DNA of 40,125 bases from Limnohabitans sp. Rim8 (lineage in GTDB: Bacteria; Pseudomonadota; Gammaproteobacteria; Burkholderiales; Burkholderiaceae_C), in the NCBI GenBank assembly GCA_945901045.1, contig CAMDKK010000037.1, forward strand, positions 1-40,125, written 5' to 3'. The notes beneath the pieces are model-generated. The model saw nothing but the letters and a program-made list of their open reading frames with translations. It was not told the origin of the DNA and did not search any database. Shown here in pieces: positions 35,101 to 40,125 of the stretch; positions within the stretch are counted from its first letter, which is position 1; each line of letters begins with the position of its first letter. Position numbers and translations under genes: made by a program.

Positions 35101-36045
35101 GTTATCAAGCGCCGTGCCCCACAGCACGGCTTTTTTGCCGCCGGCATTCATGGCGACGTTGCCGCCAATGCAGCTGGCCTCGGCCGAGGTCGGGTCCACC
35201 GCAAACACAAAACCGGCGCGCTCAGCGGCATCGGCCACGCGCTGCGTGACCACACCGGCTTCGGTCCACAACGTAGGCACGGGACGGTCCACACCCGGCA
35301 GGTCCAGCAGTTCCACCTCGCTCATGCCTTCGAGCTTTTCGGTGTTGATCACCACACTCTTCCAGGTCAGCGGGATCGCGCCGCCGGTGTAGCCCGTACC
35401 GCCGCCACGCGGAATGATGGTCAACTCCAGCTCGATACAGCCTTTGACCAGCTGCGCCATTTCGGCTTCGCTGTCAGGCGTGAGCACCACAAACGGGTAC
35501 TCGACACGCCAATCGGTCGCGTCAGTCACGTGGCTGACGCGCGACATGGCGTCGAACTTGATGTTGTGTTTGGCCGTGAGGCGGCCCAACACTTTGTGGG
35601 TCTTTCGCCGCAAAACAGCCATAGCGGCAATGGCCCGGTCAAAATTGTGCAGTGCATTTTGAGCCGAAGCCAGCAACTCACCCACCAAGTCGTCTCGTGA
35701 AACATCAGTTTCTGGTGTGCGTCTTTTTTGGACTTCCCCCAAACGGTGCTTCAAGGCCTCGACCAGCATTTGGCGCCGGCCAGGATTGTCCAACAGGTCG
35801 TCTTGCAGGTAGGGATTGCGCTGCACGACCCATATATCGCCCAGCACCTCATAGAGCATGCGGGCCGATCGGCCTGTGCGCCGCTCGTTTCTAAGCTGAT
35901 TGAGCAACTCCCAAGCACGCGGACCCAACAAGCGAATCACAATCTCCCGGTCCGAGAAACTGGTGTAGTTGTAAGGAATTTCGCGCAATCGAGGAGCAGA
36001 CTCTTCGGCTTGCATCAGTTGTTTTAGCGTAGTGGGTGCATTCAT
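32173..36045 (-). CDS. DUF3683-FAD-FeS dehydrogenase, GlcD/GlcF-type fusion
   Basis: A 1290-residue fused oxidoreductase. Order: an N-terminal DUF3683 region (about 15-130, with [19 protein letters not shown]), an FAD_binding_4 domain ([16 protein letters not shown] near 211-226), a C-terminal FAD-oxidase part with [10 protein letters not shown] (near 690), two FeS motifs ([11 protein letters not shown] near 818, [12 protein letters not shown] near 882) and two CCG repeats ([10 protein letters not shown] near 1030, CCGYP, SCGTC, DPCHSP, CCGESG near 1185, SCPSC). This is glycolate oxidase GlcD plus GlcF in one chain; it probably oxidises a 2-hydroxy acid and passes electrons to a quinone. The substrate is unknown. 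The ATG at 36045 is chosen over a GTG at 36078. Confidence 0.93.
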   Translation of the reverse strand: MNAPTTLKQLMQAEESAPRLREIPYNYTSFSDREIVIRLLGPRAWELLNQLRNERRTGRSARMLYEVLGDIWVVQRNPYLQDDLLDNPGRRQMLVEALKHRLGEVQKRRTPETDVSRDDLVGELLASAQNALHNFDRAIAAMAVLRRKTHKVLGRLTAKHNIKFDAMSRVSHVTDATDWRVEYPFVVLTPDSEAEMAQLVKGCIELELTIIPRGGGTGYTGGAIPLTWKSVVINTEKLEGMSEVELLDLPGVDRPVPTLWTEAGVVTQRVADAAERAGFVFAVDPTSAEASCIGGNVAMNAGGKKAVLWGTALDNLASWRMVTPDAEWLDVVRMDHNMGKIHDAAVATFELRYFKADGKTPLRTETLVIPGKTFRKEGLGKDVTDKFLAGLPGVQKEGCDGLITSARWVLHRMPEHSRTVCMEFFGNAKDAVPSIVEIKDFMFAEQKRSGVLLAGLEHLDERYMRAVGYTTKSKRGHFPKMLLLADIAGDNPDDVARVTSEVVRLANSRSGEGFVAISPEARKKFWADRKRTAAISKHTNAFKVNEDVVIPLPRMAEYTDGIEYINIDLSLRNKLALCNELEKFMARGNLPLGKQEDANDIPAAELLEERVAQALTVVRETRALWQGWLNDLDALFPQLQDHSLRASWKTQIREPLRAIFSGAAFEPILSECTAIHQRVLKGRVWVALHMHAGDGNVHTNIPVNSDNYDMLQTAHEAVTRIMALARSLDGVISGEHGIGITKMEFLSDAELQPFAEYKQRIDPEGRFNKGKLMRRVTGPEGAEIQADLTNAYTPSFGLMGHESLIMQQSDIGDIAASVKDCLRCGKCKPVCATHVPRANLLYSPRDKILATSLLVEAFLYEEQTRRGVSIKHWQEFEDVADHCTVCHKCLSPCPVKIDFGDVTMNMRNLLRKMGKKSFRPGNAAAMFMLNATNPETIKLARAAMVGVGMRAQRFVAGLLKGVARKQTSAPPASVGAAPIKEQVIHFINKKMPGNLPKKTARALLDIEDNDYVPIIRNPQNTTAETEAVFYFPGCGSERLFSQVGLATQAMLWHAGVQTVLPPGYLCCGYPQRGSGQFDKADKIITDNRVLFHRVANTLNYLDIKTVVVSCGTCYDQLQGYQFDKIFPGCRIVDIHEYLLEKGIKLESQGAYLYHDPCHSPMKLQEPMKTVKALMGDNVIESKRCCGESGTLGVTRPDISTQVRFRKEEELLKGEVALRASGALAPQANVKILTSCPSCLQGLSRFGDDMKNGLLEADYIVVEMAKHILGENWMPEYVSAANAGGIERVLV

Positions 36046-36231
36046 TGTGTCAAACCGGTCGCAGCCAAAACCTGACACAGTGGGGGTGTGCCATAGGCTG
36101 TAGACTTCATTTTATCGCAGTGCAACATAACCCTTTCATTCGTAGGCACGACATGCCGCGGACCATGGCCAAAGCCAGAAAGTGATCAAAACCGAGCATT
36201 GTCTTTTTTTATTCTTCTAAATGCCATCAAA

Positions 36232-36260
36232 TTGACATAAATTAGCGTTAGGCTCTGTTT
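36232..36260 (+). promoter_or_regulatory. Candidate promoter for the ugp operon
   Basis: TTGACA at 36232-36237 is a perfect -35 box. At 17 bases spacing the -10 position reads CTGTTT, a weak match, so the call rests on the -35 box and the AT-rich surroundings. The start of transcription would be about 20 bases before the ugpB ATG at 36288. TTGACAT is also a partial match to one Pho-box half-site, but a second half is not seen. Confidence 0.35.
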
Positions 36261-36287
36261 TAGATTTCTTTTTCGAGGAACTTTGCA

Positions 36288-37595
36288 ATGAACATGAAAT
36301 TAACTCTTGCCGCCATGGCGCTTGCCGCCAGCAGCCTGTCGGCGCAAGCCCAAACCGAAATTCAGTGGTGGCATTCCATGTCCGGCGCTTTAGGCGACTG
36401 GGTAGGGGATATCGCCAAAGACTTCAACGGCAAACAATCTGATTACAAGATCATTCCTGTCTTCAAGGGCAACTATGACGAATCGATGACCGCTGCCGTG
36501 GCCGCCTTCCGTGCTGGCAATGCCCCGCACATCTTGCAGGTATTTGAAGTCGGCACGGCCACCATGATGGCCTCTAAAGGCGTGGTCGTTCCGGTCGAGC
36601 AAATCATGCGCGATGGGGGTTACAAATTTGACCCCAAGGCCTATGTGCCTGCTGTCGCCGGTTATTACACTGCACCCAGCGGTCAAATGATGTCTTTCCC
36701 GTTCAACAGCTCAACTACGGTCATGTGGTTCAACGTGGACGCACTCAAGGCAGCCGGCGTTTCGACCGACAAGCTGCCCCAAACCTGGCCGGAGGTCGCT
36801 TTGGCCGCAGCCAAACTCAAAGCCAGTGGCCACAAGTGTCCTTTCACCACCGCTTGGCAAGGTTGGACCCAGTTGGAGAGCTTCTCCACTTGGCACAACA
36901 CCGAATTGGCCACTAAAGGCAACGGCATGAAGGGCATGGACGCCCGCTTGGTTCTCAACTCGCCATTGCATGTGCGCCACATTGAAAACTTGGGCAATAT
37001 GGCCCAGCAAGGTCTGTTTGTTTACAAGGGCCGTGCCGGTGCCGCCGGTGCCACTTTTGAATCTGGCGAATGCGCGATGTACACCAACTCGTCGGCCGCC
37101 TATGCTGGCATCAGCAAAAACGCCAAATTCAAGTTCGCTGTGGGCACTTTGCCTTATTACCCTGATGTGGCCGGTGCGCCGCAAAACACCGTCATCGGTG
37201 GCGCCAGCCTCTGGGCTATGGCCGGCAAGAAGCCTGCGGAAAATAAAGGCGTTGCGGCCTTCTTCAATTACCTGTCTGACCCGGTCGTTCAGTCGGTCAA
37301 TCACAAGCGCACCGGCTATTTGCCAGTGACGATGGCGGCTTTCAAGCTGACCGAAGAGTCAGGCTTTTACAAGCAAAATCCCGGTACTGACGTGTCCGTC
37401 AACCAGATGATCCGCAAGACCACTGAGAAGTCACGCGGCATCCGCTTGGGTAACTATGTGCAGATCCGCACGATTGAAGACGAAGAACTCGAACAAGTCT
37501 GGGCGGGCAAAAAGTCAGCCAAAGACGCCTTGGACAGCATCGTCAAGCGTGGCAACGAATTGCTTGTTAAATTTGAAAAAGCCAACAAGTCCTGA
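36288..37595 (+). CDS. ugpB: sn-Glycerol-3-phosphate ABC transporter, substrate-binding protein
   Basis: The periplasmic receptor for glycerol 3-phosphate (and glycerophosphodiesters) in the UgpABCE importer. The 435-residue product has a signal peptide (residues 1-22, ending SAQAQ) and family motifs EIQWWHSMSGALGDWV, FKGNYDESMTAAVAAFRAG, LQVFEVGTATMM, FPFNSSTTVMWFNVDA, TWHN and the C-terminal KTTEKSRGIRLGNYVQIR. GAGGAA lies seven bases before the ATG. It begins the rightward ugpB-A-E-C cluster, divergent from the large dehydrogenase, with a 242-base spacer. Confidence 0.95.
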   Translation: MNMKLTLAAMALAASSLSAQAQTEIQWWHSMSGALGDWVGDIAKDFNGKQSDYKIIPVFKGNYDESMTAAVAAFRAGNAPHILQVFEVGTATMMASKGVVVPVEQIMRDGGYKFDPKAYVPAVAGYYTAPSGQMMSFPFNSSTTVMWFNVDALKAAGVSTDKLPQTWPEVALAAAKLKASGHKCPFTTAWQGWTQLESFSTWHNTELATKGNGMKGMDARLVLNSPLHVRHIENLGNMAQQGLFVYKGRAGAAGATFESGECAMYTNSSAAYAGISKNAKFKFAVGTLPYYPDVAGAPQNTVIGGASLWAMAGKKPAENKGVAAFFNYLSDPVVQSVNHKRTGYLPVTMAAFKLTEESGFYKQNPGTDVSVNQMIRKTTEKSRGIRLGNYVQIRTIEDEELEQVWAGKKSAKDALDSIVKRGNELLVKFEKANKS

Positions 37596-37616
37596 TCGTC
37601 AGGTCTTTTATGAAGG

Positions 37617-37648
37617 CAAGCCAGTCGGCGTTCGCGCCTGCTGGCTTG
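37617..37648 (+). promoter_or_regulatory. Strong intercistronic hairpin between ugpB and ugpA
   Basis: Arms at 37617-37630 and 37635-37648 form a 14-bp stem with one mismatch and one G-U pair around a TTCG tetraloop. It ends one base before the ugpA start at 37650. Such a hairpin can protect ugpB mRNA from 3' decay or reduce ugpA translation, giving more binding protein than permease. No T run follows immediately. Confidence 0.65.
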
Positions 37649-37649
37649 A

Positions 37650-38543
37650 TTGATTTTGAGCAGCGATAAAAAAGTTATTTTCCGTTCGAGCTGGTTGCCT
37701 TGGGTGCTCATTGCGCCCCAAGGCTTCATCATTTTGGCGTTCTTCTTTTGGCCCGCAGGTCAGGCTTTGTTGCAATCGTTTCAGCAATCGGACGCCTTTG
37801 GCATGTCGGTGCAATGGAGCGGCTTGGACAACTTTGCCGACTTGTGGCGCGATGACACCTATCTGGCCTCATTCAAAACCACAGCCCTTTTTTCGGTCTT
37901 GGTGGCGGGCTTGGGTATTTCGCTGTCATTGGTGTTGGCCTTTTTTGCCGACCGCGTGGTGCGCGGCATCTGGCTGTACCGCAGCCTGTTAATCTTGCCC
38001 TATGCTGTGGCGCCTGTGGTGGCGGGTGTGCTGTGGTGGTTTTTGTTTTCGCCGTCGGTGGGAGTGGTGGCCTATGTGCTGGAGAAATGGGGCATCGAAT
38101 GGAATATTTTGCTCAACAGCACGCACGCGATGACCTTGATTGTGATCGCTTCCGTCTGGAAACAAATCGCCTACAACTTCTTGTTCTTTCTGGCGGGCTT
38201 TCAAAGCATTCCCAAATCCCTGGTCGAAGCAGCCGCCATCGATGGCGCCAATGTGTGGCAGCGCTTTTGGACGGTGCAACTCCCACTGCTCACGCCCACC
38301 ACTTTTTTCTTGCTCGTGGTCAACACCGTCTACGCCTTTTTTGAAACCTTTGGCATCGTCGACGCCACGACCAAGGGGGGGCCGGGCAAGGACACCGCCA
38401 TCTTGGTCTACAAGGTGTACTTTGACGGCTTCAAAGCCATGGACCTGGGCGGCTCAGCGGCACAGTCGGTGGTGCTGATGGTGATCGTGATCAGCCTGAC
38501 GGTGCTGCAATTTCGCTATGTCGAGCGCAAGGTGAATTACTGA
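37650..38543 (+). CDS. ugpA: Glycerol-3-phosphate ABC transporter, permease UgpA
   Basis: A 297-residue inner-membrane permease with six hydrophobic segments (the first, LPWVLIAPQGFIILAFFFWPAGQAL, read from about residue 16) and the EAA loop LVEAAAIDGANVWQRFWTVQLPLL that docks with UgpC. KKVIFRSSWLPW near the start matches UgpA. No ATG gives this N-terminus: the start is a TTG at 37650, or a TTG at 37656; neither has a clear Shine-Dalgarno sequence and the first abuts the upstream hairpin, so expression may depend on ugpB translation. ugpE follows one base after the stop. Confidence 0.93.
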   Translation: MILSSDKKVIFRSSWLPWVLIAPQGFIILAFFFWPAGQALLQSFQQSDAFGMSVQWSGLDNFADLWRDDTYLASFKTTALFSVLVAGLGISLSLVLAFFADRVVRGIWLYRSLLILPYAVAPVVAGVLWWFLFSPSVGVVAYVLEKWGIEWNILLNSTHAMTLIVIASVWKQIAYNFLFFLAGFQSIPKSLVEAAAIDGANVWQRFWTVQLPLLTPTTFFLLVVNTVYAFFETFGIVDATTKGGPGKDTAILVYKVYFDGFKAMDLGGSAAQSVVLMVIVISLTVLQFRYVERKVNY

Positions 38544-38544
38544 C

Positions 38545-39396
38545 ATGGTTGAACGACACCGTTTTCTGGACTTCATCTCTCACGGTCTGCTGGCATTGGG
38601 TGTATTGGTTATTGTGTTCCCGATTTACCTGGCCTTGGTCGGCTCGACTCATTCGGCGCAGGAGATGGCGCAGTCCCCCATCCCCCTTTGGTTTGGCCAA
38701 GACGCCATGCACAACTACCGCGCCATCTTGCTGGGCGAAGGCCCCGGCGTGACCAGCCAAGTGCCTGTGGCGCGGATGATGTGGGTCAGTCTGGTCACCG
38801 CCTTGAGCATTGCGTTTGGCAAGATCGTCATCTCATTGCTCAGTGCTTTTGCGATCGTTTATTTCAATTTTCCTTTTCGCAAAGCAGTGTTCTGGGGCAT
38901 CTTTATCACCTTGATGCTACCGGTCGAGGTGCGCATCGTCCCTACCTATAAAGTGGTCGCCGACTTTGGGATGATCAACAGTTTTGCAGGCTTGACCATT
39001 CCGCTCATCGCCTCGGCCACGGCCACTTTTTTGTTCCGGCAGTTTTTCTTGACCGTGCCCGATGAACTGACCGAAGCCGCCAAGATGGACGGTGCCTCGC
39101 CGATGCGGTTTTTTTGGGATGTGTTGTTGCCACTCTCGCGCACCAGCATCGCTGCTTTGTTTGTGATCCAATTCATCTATGGCTGGAACCAGTACCTGTG
39201 GCCCTTGCTGATGAGTACCGAAGAGCGGATGTACCCCATCGTCATGGGTATCCGCAGCATGACCGCAGGGGCCGACTCGCAAGTGGAGTGGAATTTGGTC
39301 ATGGCCACCGCCATTTTGGCCATGCTGCCACCCGCTTTGGTGGTGGTATTGATGCAAAAATGGTTCGTCAAAGGCCTGGTCGATACGGAGAAATAA
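38545..39396 (+). CDS. ugpE: Glycerol-3-phosphate ABC transporter, permease UgpE
   Basis: The second permease subunit, 283 residues, with about six membrane helices (LLALGVLVIVFPIYLALVGS is the first) and the EAA loop ELTEAAKMDGASPMRFFWDVLLPLS. YGWNQYLWPLLMSTEERMYP is typical of UgpE. The ATG at 38545 comes one base after the ugpA stop codon, so translation is coupled. It is followed by 111 bases of REP-like repeats before ugpC. Confidence 0.95.
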   Translation: MVERHRFLDFISHGLLALGVLVIVFPIYLALVGSTHSAQEMAQSPIPLWFGQDAMHNYRAILLGEGPGVTSQVPVARMMWVSLVTALSIAFGKIVISLLSAFAIVYFNFPFRKAVFWGIFITLMLPVEVRIVPTYKVVADFGMINSFAGLTIPLIASATATFLFRQFFLTVPDELTEAAKMDGASPMRFFWDVLLPLSRTSIAALFVIQFIYGWNQYLWPLLMSTEERMYPIVMGIRSMTAGADSQVEWNLVMATAILAMLPPALVVVLMQKWFVKGLVDTEK

Positions 39397-39400
39397 ATAA

Positions 39401-39447
39401 CCCCGGGGACAGACCACTGCGAAGCGGTGCTCTGTCCCCGTCTGATT
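39401..39447. repeat. REP-like palindromic repeat, copy 1
   Basis: GGGGACAGA (39405-39413) pairs with TCTGTCCCC (39431-39439), and the inner CACTGC and GCGGTG pair around a GAA loop, leaving one unpaired C on each side. GGGGACAGA...TCTGTCCCC ends are typical of REP elements moved by Y1 (RAYT) transposases, as I recall. Copy 2 begins 51 bases later. Confidence 0.85.
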
Positions 39448-39452
39448 AAAAA

Positions 39453-39500
39453 CCCGGGGACAAAACACTGCGAAGCGGTGCTCTGTCACCTTCAGATCTG
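39453..39500. repeat. REP-like palindromic repeat, copy 2 (decayed)
   Basis: Shares CCCGGGGACA and the identical inner run CACTGCGAAGCGGTGCTCTG with copy 1, at a 51-base period and the same orientation. Its outer stem has changes (ACAAAA for ACAGAC; TGTCACC for TGTCCCC), so it folds less well. It ends eight bases before the ugpC ATG and leaves no clear Shine-Dalgarno sequence for ugpC. Confidence 0.85.
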
Positions 39501-39507
39501 AAAATTT

Positions 39508-40125
39508 ATGGCTTCTATTACACTTTCTCACCTCCAAAAAACCTATGGCGTTGGCGCCAAGGGCAACACTGTCATTCAAGATTTGAGCGCCGACATTCTA
39601 GATGGCGAATTCATCGTCATCGTCGGCCCCTCGGGTTGCGGCAAATCGACGCTGCTGCGCATGGTGGCGGGCCTGGAAGAAATCAGCGCCGGCACGGTAT
39701 CTATTGGCGATCGCGTGGTGAACGACCTCGACCCGGCAAATCGCGACATTGCCATGGTGTTCCAGAACTACGCCCTGTACCCGCACATGAGCGTCTTCGA
39801 CAACATGGCCTACGGCCTGAAGATCGCCAAACGACCGGCTGAGGAAATCAAGGCACGGGTGGACAAAGCGGCGGGCATTCTGGAACTTTCGCACCTGCTG
39901 CAGCGCAAACCACGCGAACTCTCGGGCGGCCAGCGCCAGCGTGTGGCCATGGGCCGCGCTATCGTGCGACAGCCCCAGGTTTTTTTGTTTGACGAGCCCT
40001 TGTCCAACCTGGATGCCAAACTGCGCGCCCAGACCCGACTGGAAATTCAAAAACTGCACCGCGAGCTGGGCATCACCAGCCTGTTTGTGACGCATGATCA
40101 GGTCGAAGCCATGACGCTGGCCCAG
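39508..40125 (+). CDS. ugpC: Glycerol-3-phosphate ABC transporter ATPase UgpC, 3' end missing
   Basis: The first 206 residues of the ATP-binding subunit; the frame is open to the last base of the window. Motifs are complete so far: Walker [11 protein letters not shown]-loop [14 protein letters not shown], signature [14 protein letters not shown], Walker [13 protein letters not shown] and H-loop [14 protein letters not shown]. The C-terminal regulatory OB domain of this MalK/UgpC family would lie outside. The ATG at 39508 gives the usual [14 protein letters not shown]. It completes ugpBAEC but is set apart from ugpE by the repeats. Confidence 0.95.
   Translation, partial: MASITLSHLQKTYGVGAKGNTVIQDLSADILDGEFIVIVGPSGCGKSTLLRMVAGLEEISAGTVSIGDRVVNDLDPANRDIAMVFQNYALYPHMSVFDNMAYGLKIAKRPAEEIKARVDKAAGILELSHLLQRKPRELSGGQRQRVAMGRAIVRQPQVFLFDEPLSNLDAKLRAQTRLEIQKLHRELGITSLFVTHDQVEAMTLAQ

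Noticed and set aside
32989-35700. Long 903-codon rightward frame inside the large dehydrogenase
   Set aside because: It is antisense to the conserved FAD and FeS motifs, histidine-rich and low in sense; a high-GC shadow of the real leftward gene.

Overview
The window looks like a chromosomal segment of a betaproteobacterium of the order Burkholderiales, most likely family Comamonadaceae. This rests on recalled gene orders typical of that group, not on a database search: gpmA facing rhodanese-grxC-secB-gpsA; DUF971-ubiE-Tim44-ubiJ-ubiB; fmdB-DUF502-aspS; a DUF3683 FAD/FeS dehydrogenase; and TctC ('Bug') binding proteins. GC content is moderate and genes are tightly packed. No rRNA, tRNA, CRISPR array or intact insertion sequence was seen.

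Layout. (1) 1-6752, housekeeping: the end of a HipA-family kinase gene converges on gpsA, which ends a leftward operon rhodanese-grxC-secB-gpsA. Rightward from the same start region run gpmA, a CtpA-type protease and a MoeB/ThiF-type adenylyltransferase. (2) 6990-12998, accessory: a leftward pair (a MarR-like protein that appears to have lost its DNA-reading domain, translationally coupled to a secreted staphylococcal-type nuclease) is divergent from a rightward cluster of two TctC receptors, a cytoplasmic sulfatase and a SulP sulfate transporter. A near-perfect operator palindrome lies between them. Together the rightward genes suggest uptake and desulfation of a sulfated organic acid. (3) 12999-13687, a gene-poor, AT-rich stretch with one small membrane protein carrying an in-frame 9-bp tandem repeat. 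(4) 13688-18205, all leftward: nudB, a YbhP-like phosphatase, clsB, folE, a BLUF photoreceptor and a DUF429 protein. folE and nudB are consecutive steps of folate synthesis; clsB and the YbhP-like gene are partners in E. coli too. (5) 18323-23339, a mostly rightward block (methyltransferase, TonB receptor, odd ABC ATPase, two hypotheticals) sitting between nudB and aspS, which I would expect to be neighbours. (6) 23369-36045, leftward housekeeping: aspS, DUF502, fmdB, a sodium/solute symporter, ubiquinone synthesis genes (ubiB, ubiJ, ubiE with Tim44 and DUF971 proteins), and a 1290-residue FAD/FeS dehydrogenase. (7) 36288-40125, rightward glycerol-3-phosphate ABC importer ugpBAE and the start of ugpC, with a strong hairpin between ugpB and ugpA and two REP-like hairpins before ugpC.

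The most interesting points are the MarR-like protein without a winged helix beside an intact operator palindrome, the folE-BLUF coupling, the inserted TonB/ABC block with an ATPase lacking its switch histidine, and the small repeat-bearing membrane protein. All functions are inferred from motifs and context only.
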